Below are positions 37,061 to 48,800 of a stretch of DNA of 64,000 nucleotides, piece by piece. How positions within the stretch are numbered: position 1 is the stretch's first letter; each line of letters starts with the position of its first letter. Origin of the DNA: Lepeophtheirus salmonis (lineage: Eukaryota > Arthropoda > Copepoda > Siphonostomatoida > Caligidae); NCBI RefSeq assembly GCF_016086655.4, contig NC_052137.2, positions 4,092,001 through 4,156,000 on the forward strand. The letters are read 5' to 3'. The notes under the pieces are model-generated. The model was given only the letters and a program-made list of their open reading frames with translations, did not search any database and was not told where the DNA came from. The position numbers and the translations under genes are program-made.

Positions 37061-38198
37061 ACCCCTGAAACCACTATTGTGCAACAAGAAGCGAAAAAGA
37101 ATGGACCATTGCAAATTTTCATCTAGTAAAAAAGTAACATATGGATAATTTCCTCCCTTAATCCCTCGATACTCCACACACAATAATTTATGACTAAACA
37201 GAACAAGTGTAATACTGTTTAGAAAGCCTCTCTAGTTTAAAAAACAATAAATCTATTTATATTCAATTATTTTATTTATCTATATAATTTCTTGTTTTTA
37301 TTCATTAGTATATTTCATTTTTGTAGTCAATGTTTAGTAAATGTATTTAACTATTTTTGGTAAAAGTCGTTCCTTTGTTTTTCGATTTGATTTCTTGGAG
37401 TATTCTTTTTTCAATGTGAGACAGGAGGCTTATACGTTATTTGTATCTATAATACAAGCAACTTCATGAAAAATGATGTGTTGTCATTTGATTTCCAAAA
37501 AGTGATGGTAATAAATATTTCAAAGTAAATTTATCAAAACCCATGTTGTTAAGATTACTTTCAAATTATGATTTATTTTTATCGATATTCATGTAATTAT
37601 TTTTTGTATGACGTATTTATTATAGCCGCTCAACTTCTTTATTTTAAAATATTTTTTTTTGTGTCTTATTCTTCACAAGTGCACAAATTGTGTTAGAAGA
37701 AGTTTGTTCAGAAACAAATGGTTAATTGACCTAAATATATTAAAGTTACAATGTATATTTCTATTTTTTTTTTTTTTTTGAAAAGGTTCAATTACGGTGG
37801 TGACCCAAAAACATATAAATTATCGTAGACTTTTGTATATGAGTAGTACAACAAAGATATAAAACTCATTAACAGAGTATTTTTTGGTATTAAAAAGAGA
37901 GGATCAAGGAGAGCTTTTTTATAATAGAAAATGAATAGCTATTCATTTGTTTGTTCGTAGATAATATGTAGGTTGACTTTTCTTCAACTAAAAAGAACCA
38001 ATGGAAAAAATAAATCTCCATGTATATGCACATAAGTACAAACAAACGTAAATAGACAGTTACATTGTTCAATAATTTTGCATTAATGATTTGTACACAT
38101 TCGGTGACGTATATAGAGTAAGCAAAAAATATGGGAGTTCTTTATTCCATTTAAGCTTGTAAACATTTTTATAATGTGATATACATTATATACATATA
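37061..38198. other. No gene seen
   Basis: AT-rich with a T17 run near 37763. No supportable feature. Confidence 0.55.
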
Positions 38199-38948
38199 CA
38201 GAGTGCTCCATTAAATTCTGAAAATCTAAAGTTTTAAACTTGAATATTACAAACTTTGTTAATTCACTATAAAATTTTAACAAATTAATATTATAAATAG
38301 ATGTGTGCTTGGCTTTCAAAATAATTCAATGTAGCCGCCCTTAGTGGCAATAATGCTTGCAGATGTAGTCCTATGTCATGGCGTCCAAGTGATAGATGAC
38401 AGTATCTTTGAGGGCCTCGCTGTTTGGAGGACAGACACTACTGGCCTTCTACTCAACATGCAACCAAAATGACTAGTCCAGAGGGTTAGCATCAAGGCTA
38501 TAGGGAGACACACTGTGCTGGTGGCAAAAGAAAGCTCTCTTCCCTTCAAAAGCTCTATCTACCTACTTCGTTGATAGCGCTTTGTACAGTCTGGTGTAAA
38601 ACCCCGAGATCTGTGGTATGGGGCCTCATGGACTTGAAGGTATTGGCCTGGACTGTTTTCTTTAACTCTTTCTCTTCCAATTTGGCCTTTAAGATAAAGC
38701 CTCTCTTCCTCTTCAACGCTTGGACTTGCTGAAGTTGTAGACGGTGGTCCTGGAGACACCCAACTGTTTGGAGGGCGCGAATAGAAATTTTTCGATCAAC
38801 TTCAATTGTCATTTTCTTGACTTGCCTGTAAGGTAGAGAGCTCAGATTTGCTTATGCTCTAATATCTATAAATATGAAATAATTTCAATCACTGAACTTT
38901 CATTAATTATTGAATTAGTAAGTGCTCAGATTTCAATGGACCACCTCT
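38199..38948 (-). mobile_element. Family A deleted Tc1/mariner-type element, 750 bp
   Basis: The left end is cagagtgctccattaaat preceded by TA (38197-38198). The right end is tggaccacctct followed by TA. The minus strand holds an 85-codon open N-terminus starting at an ATG at 38812 (MTIEVDRKISIRALQTVGCL, then KRKRGFILKAKLEEKELKKT and LGVLHQTVQSAINEVGR). This is followed by a deletion, then the C-terminal part in shifted frames (SLDANPLD-like at ~38480, then a SEALKDTVI-like end). The deletion begins just after EVGGKS, earlier than in the copies at 11716 and 34777, so it is an independent event. This copy best shows the family A transposase N-terminus. Confidence 0.8.
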
Positions 38949-40154
38949 TAAAGGTATAAAAACACTCTTTAATTTGATAACAACTAGAAAATGGCACGCT
39001 AAACTTGTATATTAAAAACTCTAAATATGTTTAATAGCTTGACTCTAAAGATCCTTGTCTTATTTAATATTTTCCAATATTTACAATATTTGGAATATTT
39101 CAATATCGCATTCAAATACAATATTTGGACAAATTATTGAATAGTATTCTTTGTTATAAGTAATCAATTGTAAGGATATGCTTGTATGTTTTATTCAAAA
39201 TTGTCGTGACTAAATAATTGCGCCAAAAAATTAGGTTTACAACTTTTTCCTACTTATGGATTTTTTTGTTTGTTTCATATAAAGGAGTTGATTACAATCA
39301 TAAAATCTATGCAAACATATTTAATAGGGTGGAGCTTTTCTTTAAATATTCGAAATATGAATTTCATAGTGTCTCAAAATGTTCATTTTTGTCCAAAGAT
39401 ATTGTTAGCTAACTTTAAACTTTTTTTTAAATATTTAGAGATTGCTCAAAGATACTAAAATTTTGAAATTTAGACAATTTTAGAAATTATCTATATTCTT
39501 TAATACGTCGTTGCAATAGGCACGAAATGCCCCCGAATGTTATTTTCTTATAAAAATGATTCGTATTCAATTTATTTAGTAACACTTTGATATATTAAAA
39601 GCTTTTGGCTTCTCCTATATTATCCTATCCTATTTAGTTAAGTCTAAATCTTCATCAAATAAAGGTTATAAAAAGGTGACTTAGGTGAAGGTAATCCAAA
39701 TGTGCACTTTTTGATGTATCTAAGTAAACATTATGTTTACTTGCAAATATTATAGCGTATCAGTTACATTTTGACCATGATACGCTAAAGAACAGAGATA
39801 ATTATGTAACTATACTTATTATTCTATTGGAAATTAGACAAAATATTTTGTAAAGCTAAATCTTTTATTTTTTTTAAACCTGTTATGCGTGCTGAATAGT
39901 TGATATCAAAACCAGAATGTATTTTTTTTTTTCTAAAAAAGTGTAAATATTCAAAACTTTAGGGCCGTTGAGCCATCTCTAAATATTTTTAAAAACAGTA
40001 TGAAGTGAGCCAATTATATCTTTAGACTAAAAGAAACATTTTGAAATCTTCTAAGGATCTCATATTTAACACATTTAAAAAATAAGCTTCACCCTAAAAT
40101 GTATTTGTATTAAAATCAATGTTGATATGTACCGTGATCTCACCCAAACAAATA
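38949..40154. other. No gene seen
   Basis: AT-rich. Includes an inverted, low-complexity patch at ~39062-39130 (repeated aatatttggaatattt). Overlapping open stretches at 39218-39458 look incidental. Confidence 0.5.
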
Positions 40155-40490
40155 CCAGGTGTTGAATAGAAATTAGAACACTTTTTAATTATAACTTCAA
40201 AACAATATCCACATACACTCTTTGAAGATAATTACTTTTTAATACAGTAGCCTCTATGGCTTTCAGGCAGGATCTAAAAGCTGCATACCCATTCAAATAG
40301 TTTCCTTACTCATGTCCTCCCAGTACTCAATGACAGAGTGGCAGATAGTATAGTCCATTTACTTAAAATTAAGCCATAACGTACAGCTAAGAGGGTTCAA
40401 ATAGAGACTGTAGAGAGGTCACATTGACTTTGGGCAAAACTTTTCCCTGACACCCTACTACCGGTTTTGCGTCTGCAAGCTTTTTCTTCT
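40155..40490 (-). pseudogene. Tc1/mariner-type transposase, C-terminal remnant with 3' end
   Basis: The minus strand reads PLYSLYLNPLSCTLW (decayed WPPYSPDLNPLDxxxW), then HSVIEYWEDMSKETI and, in shifted frames, a C-terminus that runs into the end ctggtatttg. The element end at 40155 (ccaggtgttgaatagaaatt on the plus strand) is preceded by TA (40153-40154). The N-terminal and DDE core regions are missing or unreadable, and the other terminal repeat was not located. The end sequence differs from families A, B, C and D, so this is a further family. Confidence 0.6.
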
Positions 40491-41451
40491 TTCTCGCTGA
40501 TTGCTGGTAGTAGACTTGGGTCATGGACACCTTAAGCTAGCCATAAATCCTTGTTCAGGATATTTTGTGTCGTTAAAAGTAAAAGGAGCCGGTACTTATC
40601 TATCTGAACTCAAATGTGCTGTGAAAGTAACACGGGTGATGCAGGACAACAAGCATAAATTCAGTTGGTTTATGAGACCGTTTAAAATATGAAAATTGGT
40701 TTGCAGAACCTCTAGTTAAATGACTTCACAAGAGTTTAATAATTTTCATACTACACTCTGTAATTATATATAAGAAAAGGTTTTAAGTTTTGAAAACTTT
40801 TGTGAACAGTTGAGGAAAAGTTGATTTTAATGATCTGTGCGATAAATCATATTTCCTTACTTATGAAAAACCAAACTATTTCACGTTTTTGTGATTAATT
40901 TGCTTAGATCAGTGTTTTTAAAACGTTTACATTACATACCATTGATTAAAATATCAAGACCTTTAAGTATCTTCATTATTGAACCCTTTTTATATTTTAC
41001 GATATATAACAACATGTTAAGAAATTTTTTTATTGTATCGAGTTTTTTTATTCAAATGTTATGGATGGTTTGTCTTCTTATAAAGTATTATCAAATCAAA
41101 TCGAGCTTAAATAGTAGATAATAGTTAATATTTTAAATTTATGTCAGAAATACTTCTTAATTTCGTTGAAAACATAAGAAAAATTTTTATATATGTTTTG
41201 CGTCAAATAAAAACATTCTATAACAAAATTCAAGAAAAGGAAAAATCAAAAATTATTTTTTCACAGTATATTATGGACATATTTAATTCAATAATAAGCT
41301 TTGTATTAAATTTTTTTTGATGAATTATAATACGCAAATGATATGGTCAAAAACTATTATCTGACTTACATACTTATTTTGTGCCTTATAAGGGCTTTCA
41401 AATGAAATTAGTCAATATCTTATTATTTTGCTGTGAAGATCATTTTTGTTT
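40491..41451. other. No supported gene
   Basis: GC-richer patch at 40491-40690 is probably part of the same decayed element (its minus strand contains a basic KKKKLADAKPV stretch). The rest is AT-rich. Confidence 0.4.
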
Positions 41452-41594
41452 TATTAAGTGAAATTTGCAGCATACCCAAAATGTTAATAAGAATAATTCA
41501 TTAATGGAAATTGACGAATGTTTGTCTAAGATCAGAAAAGCAATCAAAACTTAACATTTATAAAAATCATTCTATCTAGCTTTTGTGTTGAGAG
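41452..41594 (+). repeat. R1 dispersed repeat, copy 6
   Basis: The left block at 41452 is tattaagtgaaatttgcagc, followed by atacccaaaatg and ttaataagaata. The right block at 41564-41594 is aaatcattctatctagcttt, followed by tgtgttgag. Same orientation as copies 1 and 3. Confidence 0.55.
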
Positions 41595-43028
41595 GCCAAA
41601 TTTTTTTTTTCCTTTTTTTATCGTTTGTAAGGGGTATTTGATTCTACAAAAAGTTACTTTTTATATTAATTTATAATACGTAAATTAGAATAGATCAATG
41701 TTGTATTAACGAATTCCTTCATAAAAATTGATAAACATTGACACATTTAATTAAACATATTAATTGGTTAAAAGGCAAGGAACCGAATTAATATTTTTTA
41801 TTTAAAAATAAATATCTGAAAATACAACTTCTTTTAATAAGTAAATATTAGCCTATTCCGATATAACTGAGACAGGTTCGTTTGAACGAAAAGGCGATGA
41901 GTTAGCTACAAAATTACACCAGCATTGAACTCAGTAAGTAACTCACATAGTAACTCAGAGACTAAATAGCTAATGCCAACATACCACATTTGCACATATT
42001 TCTCCATTCTTTGCTTAACATGGCATTTTCTCTCTCATGCCAACAAAGATGATAGTTTAAAGGTGGAAACTATCAAACAGATTCATTACAACCCAGATTT
42101 TAATAATTCAGACCGATTTATTTTCCGTTAGATAAAACACCTGCTTAGTGATTAGGATTTTGAAAGGTATTATAACCTCACACGCTGTATTCAGTAATTG
42201 TTGAATTTAGCAAATGAAAGGAGCTCTCCAGGTAGTTGTGGGATTTGGAGAACCATAAAATTAATGTTATCCGAGCTGGAGGAGACTTTGTGACATGATT
42301 GAGGTTTTTTTTATTTTACTTTTTTTAATATATAATATGTTTAAAATTTTGGGATTAATTTTGAAATCATATAACATAAATTTGTAAAAGAATTTGATTT
42401 TTTAGACGTAGCTGAAGGAGAATATATTATAGTATTATAAGATAATGTCATTATTTGAACAAAGAGTATAAAACGTAGAGTAAATGGATTTGTATTAACA
42501 TACGGAAAAAGCCTTTATAATTTTAGTAGATGATATGTTGTATATTAAACTAACATTTACGTCATTTTTGCCTAACATCAATCACAATAATAATTAGTAT
42601 ATTAATAATTAAGATATGGTTAGGGCTTATCTAGCATTATTTATTTTGTTATTTGTTTTAAACAAACATATAGAACTAATTAAAGGCTACTAATTAAACA
42701 TTGTTGCTTTTACAGACTCTAATGACGTTATTAAAAACATTGGTAGAATAACACTTCTTTTTGCGGATTGCTTGTATAAAATTAATTCCACCTGTTTTTA
42801 ATCTATGAAAATTACTAAATTTGTCTTTACAATTATTTATCAATCCAACAAAAGGTTTAATGAACATTTAAATTTATCTTAAAAAACAGGAAATACCCAC
42901 TGAAACAACATTAGTATGAAACCTACTTTTCCGACTGCTGCTATCAAAATTGATTCCAATAAAGATTCAAAACTATAGTTGTATTGGTTCACAAAAAAGT
43001 AATGCTTATGTCTGTTATGATTCCTATA
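41595..43028. other. No gene seen
   Basis: AT-rich. No supportable feature. Confidence 0.55.
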
Positions 43029-43258
43029 TCGAGCGGTCCATTGAAATTTGAACACTTCTGCAGCAGGTGCCAGTCCTTCTACCGCCACTTGGAAGCCATC
43101 ATTGCTGTTAAGGGCGACTACATTAATTAATTATTGAGAGATCCCAGACTCACATATATTTATAGTATCAATTTTGTTAAAAATCTATTAATTACTAATA
43201 AATTATGACTTGTTAAAGGTCAAAATTTTAAGTGTTTATATTTTAATGGACCACTCAG
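43029..43258 (+). mobile_element. Family A MITE, 230 bp
   Basis: The 5' end (cgagcggtccattgaaattt) is joined after ~30 bases directly to the transposase C-terminus. The plus strand reads CSRCQSFYRHLEAIIAVKGD, then YIN-stop, then the 3' leader and the right end aatggaccactcag. Compared with the 780-bp copies, all of the leader, N-terminus and catalytic domain are lost. This is the shortest family A derivative here. Flanking TA duplication is decayed (TT on the right). Confidence 0.75.
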
Positions 43259-45914
43259 TTGTTACAAAACAAGTATTTTGCTGCCAAGCAACAAAAGAAA
43301 GAAGTTCCTATATGTCTGACTACATGTTTGGTGAAGAAAAAATCGGTGGGTGAAGAATAAATTTCATTGTCCGCTGAAGTAGTATAAATATAGTTTTTGG
43401 ATACTGAAAAAGTTTATGGCTCCCAACCTTTCTCAAAAATAGTTATTGTTCACATACTTAAAGAAATAAAAAAATTTCTTCTGGAAGACAAATGTTAGAA
43501 CATTGGAAAATATTTTTCCGCAAGGTGAAATTTGTAAAAAAAAAAATGATTACTTTGTCATTCGAGTTTTTACCAAAAGAAACGATGCATATTTTTCTAT
43601 ATTAATATATACAACTGGAAATATATGTAAATTGTCCTCCTACGGCTCATACATCCCTGTAATAGACCTTTAACAGATTTATTATATATTGGACTTAAAA
43701 AGTTTATCTATGTAGGATTTCTAGGTTATACCGTCTTCGAAAGAAGTAAAAGACTAACTAATCAATAGTTTCATAAGTATTTTGTGATTAGCTTTTCTTA
43801 ATCATACATTGAATTATTCATTCCTTTTTACACCAGCAGGAATATTTGCAATGAATAAAAAATATACCAAAAAACATTGGTTTATAAATATAGGTCTGAA
43901 ATCAACTATTCTTTTTTAATATGACACCCTGAGCTGAAGCTACAGAGGCGTGTTGCTACATTTGTATTTCTAAAATCAAGTAGTCAGCAGTCAAAATATA
44001 TTCAAATCACCCACAAAATAAATCCTGCACAGACCAACAGACAAACTTTCCTTTGTTCATGTAGAAATACATAGTTTGACTCGAACCTTACTCTTTAATT
44101 TGTAAAATGAACTATCTGTGGTCTTATTGTATTCAAATTTGTATTTTTTTTAATAAAACATAATATCACTTGTATGGAAAAAGGAACTTGGAAGAATTAA
44201 AAAGATTAATTGAATTTTTTAACCATAATATTTATGTGAATAAGAAGATTATTTTGAAACATTTGATGGTCGATTAATTTCCCTTTGTTTTTACATCCAG
44301 GGTTGATATAAATATTCTTACAATAATGTTACTATTATGAGTGAATATTGATTTACTTTTAGAACTAAATGATGAAGTTAATAATGTTTATTAACCGCTA
44401 GTGGACATTGAAAATAATTTCAAAATTATAGTATTATCTTTCCAAGTAATAACTATTCGATCCGAGTTATATAGACATGAGAAGTCTTCACAAAAAAATC
44501 ACATTTAATTTTATGCCATTTGTAACATGAGTATAAAACAAGAAAATATGTTAGTTGGGGTTAATATGCCCCCATATTTTTATAAATATATAAAAACAAT
44601 CATTTAAATCACCTGTTTATCCAATATAATAGATATTTGAAGCAAAGAACTTATATCGGAACAAAACATATGCGTTCCATACCTAGCCATGTGACATTAA
44701 TTTAAGAGCTTTTGAGTAAAAAATCGTGAAAAAGAAGTTAGGACCAGTTTGACCTCATTATCCACTTAATTAGGGATGTGAAAATTGTCAAAATCCACGA
44801 GCGTGTAAGTAAACAAGAAAAGTATACGTTGGCAACTTTAATAGATATCATTTCTGCTGACAAAAATCACTATTCAAACTATAGTAATCCTTGCTCGCTA
44901 AAACAGTACAATATTGTAATGCTTTATTGTGCAAAAAGTTTGCAAAAAAATGCAGCAAGAAAATATCCCTCAATCATCTTTCTTTTTATTGGAGGGAATT
45001 TATTCTTCTGGAAGAATTGTATTTCTCATAATAGGAAAATGTTGATGTGATATATATTCATAATTACATAAATGTATAAATTCTTCATTCCATTTAAGAA
45101 AAAACAACATTTTTAAGTTTTTAGGATATAAGCTTAAGCTTATATAGCAGTTTTTAGTCAACGGCGTTTCAAAGTTAGGAATCAACTATTGGGATGTATA
45201 AATCCCCATAGTCTTGACCGATCCAACATTAGTAAACTTTGTAAGCATGTATTTGTGGACTTTCTAAATTTCAGAAATATTCAAATTCACGTAATCAGTA
45301 CATGTACTTTTTCCTGTCTGATTAAATTTGAACAAACACATCACTAGAAGGTGGAAGGAGACCCCCATCTACCAGAGCCCTTATGGCCTTGCACTGCTGA
45401 AATCATAAGACAAATGATCTGTGGATTAGCAGGGGTTATGGGAATTATTATATAATGTCGTATAATACGTATTAGCAATGGACAATATATAGGCATTATC
45501 CCATCTAAAAAAACTGTAGGAGATGATTTTTTTTTTTTTTTTGGGGGGGAAGGGGGACAATTTTGATTTTCCTCAAATACTAACTGCTTATCAATTTAAA
45601 TTTCTAATCATTTTTTTATGAAGAAATGTCTTTGATGTACATTTTTTAATAATATACAAATAAAAAAAGGATTTTTTTTTTCATTTTGAAAAGTTGTATT
45701 TTTATTCACAAGCACGGATTTTAAACATATACAAATTTTTGCTAGTTTTACTAATTTATATTTATTTAAAAATATTTGGTAAATAAATTAATTATTCAAA
45801 AAGAACGGCCTTCTATTCTAATGATACATTTATTTTACAATGAACGACATTATATATTTTTTTTAGAAGAACAAAAGTTCTGAGTATAACACCCAACAAA
45901 TTTTATCAACTTTC
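43259..45914. other. No supported gene
   Basis: AT-rich. Contains the 18-bp palindrome at 45127-45144 and a T16/G8 run at ~45523-45548. The 90-codon open stretch at 44778-45050 matches no family I know. Confidence 0.5.
45127..45144. repeat. Perfect 18-bp palindrome
   Basis: tataagcttaagcttata. Short perfect inverted repeats of this size are expected now and then in AT-rich DNA, but the central AAGCTTAAGCTT is not simple TA repeat. Confidence 0.6.
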
Positions 45915-46210
45915 AAGTATGGGGGTAGAAACATAATGTTTTTTGGAATATTTTCTACGAATTAGAAAGGACGACATCCTTGCATCGAAGGAAGTATGAA
46001 CAGGGCAATTTACTGGGAAATCTACAACCACCTTCCGTCAATACATGACAACAAAAAGGGGTTTTGTAAAGGGTATTTCAGCATGATAATGACCTTAACC
46101 AAGGGCTTGCTGCTCGTTGAAATTAGTCACCAGCCAACAGGGCATTTCAACTATTTACTAGATCAGAATACTACAAAATATAAACTATATATATACTTTG
46201 TATATATACA
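45915..46210 (+). pseudogene. Tc1-type transposase catalytic fragment
   Basis: The plus strand reads TFKYGGRNIMFFGIFSTN, a stop, KGRHPCIEGSMNRAIYWEIY and NHLPS. This is the (V)K(Y/F)GGGSVMVWGCFS...G...IEGxMNxxxYxxIL segment of Tc1 transposases. It is followed in another frame by FQHDND, the second catalytic Asp region (normally QQDNDPKHTS). The frame breaks there. The N-terminal domain was not found upstream. Confidence 0.7.
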
Positions 46211-46599
46211 AAATAATCGATTATCTTAGATGAGAAATAACCCCTATAAATAAAGTTTTGTAAAATCAGAAACAAAGACAAACAGCGCTTTACAACAAAT
46301 ATTGATTAGATTTGTTGGTACTGGAATTGAAATTTACCCCGAGGTTAACAATCCCATTTTTGTTGAAAAAAAAAATTGCATCTACACATAAAATGAAACA
46401 TTACGAAATTTGACTAGTAAATGAAAATAATATACTTAAAAATTAACCTTTAATATTTGTTTTTAATGTATATTCGATCTTTGAGACGTTGACCAAGGTA
46501 ACACTTGTGATTAGAAGCCAAAGATGCTTGTACGGTACGGTATTACGTAGTCGAATCGTCTTTATTCAAGCGAACAAGCAATATGCCGACTGGTTTTTT
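46211..46599. other. Sequence between two Tc1 pieces, unassigned
   Basis: AT-rich to ~46480, then GC-richer. The two flanking Tc1 pieces are in the right order and orientation, so this may be an insertion within one element. Confidence 0.4.
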
Positions 46600-46760
46600 A
46601 CCTGTGATGGGCTAGATTGTCTGTCAAACTTTTCCAAAAACATAACACCAACGCAGCAAATGAGCTGCTCAAGAAAAAGCACATTAAGGCCATGGATTGG
46701 TGTTGTCATTTTACAGACATCAATCCCATACAAAATCTATATCAGTGAGCCAAATTACCA
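46600..46760 (+). pseudogene. Tc1-type transposase, post-D2 fragment
   Basis: The plus strand (third frame) reads KLFQKHNTNAANELLKKKHI, then KAMDWCCHFTDINPIQNLY. This matches the stretch after the second catalytic Asp in Tc1 transposases, ending at the SPDLNPIENLW motif: here FTDINPIQNLY, with the catalytic Glu changed to Gln. It would follow directly on the fragment ending near 46150. It is inactive. Confidence 0.65.
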
Positions 46761-47060
46761 CGTGGACAATTGATCATATACTTATTTCTTTCATTGTAAT
46801 AAATAACTACAAACATTGAATAAAAATTAAATGGATTTTCTTTTTCTACAGAAAAGAAAGCGAGAGTAGTCCATGTTTTTGTCGTATAACATGTCTTGTG
46901 TTGACATATCTATATTACATTCATAATAGAAGAGAAGATGAAAAACACTCATAAACTACAGTTAGATAGCATATAGAGTAATTGAGAAGAAGTACTGAGT
47001 TTTTAGGCATTGTCAAAAGAAAGCATTATGTATTTAGGACGAGTCAAATAAGTCTAAATA
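46761..47060. other. No gene seen
   Basis: AT-rich flank between the Tc1 piece and the mariner element. Confidence 0.5.
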
Positions 47061-47848
47061 TTAGGTTGGGGAAATATAAGTTTCGTATTTCCCCTCTCTT
47101 TTTTTTTTTAATAAAATATATTTTGTTCATTATTGGTCATATTGGATCATACGATACAGTAGTATAAAGGTGTGATTGTGAACTATCAACTCTAGTATTG
47201 TGGCATTGTGCTTGAGCGGTTCTGTCCTGAATTATCATGTGTCAAGTATGACGGCCTCAATTGAAGTAACTCGCAATATTTTATATTTTTACTTCCTGAA
47301 ACGGAAAAACGCGTCGAAAGCCACCAATAAAATTTGTGATGTACACGGTGACAATGCTCTTTCAGTTCTTCCAATTTTTTTCACCATTTCATTTTGTCCT
47401 TAACTGTGAACATTTCGACCGTTTGAAGATGACCATTGAACAAAACCGGTCAACAATACTGAATAAAAGACCTTTTCAAGACGACGGCAAGCCGCTAACA
47501 TCCTCGATGACGCACCAGAAGCAACTGAAAGCTCGAATGGGAATTTATAATGCATCCACCCTAATGTTCAAACCAGACACCAAGTAACTACCCTCGTTCC
47601 TGTCTATGGTCAACACCTTTGGGGGTATAAATTTGTCTTCAATAGAAACCTAAGAAATGTTTTGCCCCAGATATTTGCCAATATGGATAAAGGATTCTCC
47701 AAGAAGGCTATTATGAAGTTGGATTCTTGTTGCCAACAAGTGATAAAACAGAACAAGGCATATTTTTCTTAAATCAGGTTATTGTAGCACATCTTATAAA
47801 TCATTGATATAAAGCAAAAAATAAGAAATTACTTTTTTCCCAACCTAT
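47061..47848 (+). mobile_element. Mariner element, internally deleted, ~788 bp
   Basis: Inverted ends are ttaggttggggaaatataag (left) and, complemented from the right, taggttgggaaaaaagtaat. The transposase N-terminus is readable: EVTRNILYFYFLKRKNASKA, then TNKICDVHGDNALSV (the RxxLLFEFxxGxxAxEAxRNICEVYGExAxSE pattern of mariner). After a deletion the sequence resumes at CEHFDRLKMTIEQNRSTIL, then passes through a decayed PHTS region (SSMTHQKQLK), NTFGGINLSSIE and a DSRWQQV-like end. The first catalytic Asp region is absent, and frameshifts are present in both halves. Compared with ~1.3 kb for intact mariner, about 0.5 kb is missing. Confidence 0.85.
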
Positions 47849-48574
47849 AACTTATCATTCATTTATCAAAGAATATTTGAGGTTTTTCTTTTGCATATAT
47901 ATGGAATCTAAATGAACACTTGCCACCAGCAAGTGCATTGAGCCATGGAATTCCAGATACGTTGAATAAACGAGAGATATGGAGGATAAATATGGAATTT
48001 GGATCAATTTTTTTTTGTAATAAATGAAATTTAGTGCTCCAAAATACTGAAAAGGTTGATAATGACATAAGGTGAAACTGTTCTGAGTAAAAAAAAAATG
48101 ACATGATGTAAAAAATCTTCCAAGATGGCTGGGAAAATACACATAACAAGCGCCGCTTTAGACATCAAAGCATGTCAACACCAAATGAAAACTTTAAAGC
48201 AGTTAAGTTGTTGATTTTTTGATACCGTCGAATCAGAGAGGTTTCTTAAGATTTTGACTTATCTGTTAGCTGGTAAATTCCGATATTGTAAAAAAATAAT
48301 TCGTGACTTGTACACAAAATACTCATGTCGTTCATTCAGGCCATCAATTATACTGTGCCACTTCTATACTGGCAAGAACAAGAAATCTTTGACTATACGC
48401 CTCTGTCTGATACTTTTGCACATTTTCTTATTCTCCATGTCCATACTGTGCTCCCAACATGAATACCAGAGAAAGGAGAAATCCATAACTCACAATCTCT
48501 GAGGGTTTACAATCAAACAATAGGAGATGAGCACCCTCGAGGAAACTGCACTTTCTCAATCATCCATCCGGTCG
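47849..48574. other. No supported gene
   Basis: Overlapping open stretches on both strands (47855-48149 minus, 48254-48502 plus) have no recognisable motif. Confidence 0.45.
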
Positions 48575-48800
48575 AGATATCAGAATATTCTCCAGTGGTA
48601 CACCATCATCCATCAGCGGATGTACACGATCAATTCACAGTCAAGCTAAGAAACCAGAATATTCTCCAGGGGTGTACTATCAGCTATTTGCAAATGGACG
48701 CGAGCCATAAGTTTGTCCAGGGGAGTAACCAATGCATTATCCAGATGTGTATCATCATCCGTCAAACGATCAAGAGCATCAGCCCGTCCAGGGAGGGGAA
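48575..48800. repeat. Three-copy degenerate tandem repeat, ~75-78-bp unit
   Basis: Related segments start at about 48586 (attctccagtggtacaccat), 48661 (attctccaggggtgtactat) and 48739 (attatccagatgtgtatcat), each followed by a catc-rich stretch. It is clearly GC-richer than the surrounding sequence. The unit length is about a multiple of 3 and one frame is open for 81 codons, but no coding function is supported. Confidence 0.55.
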
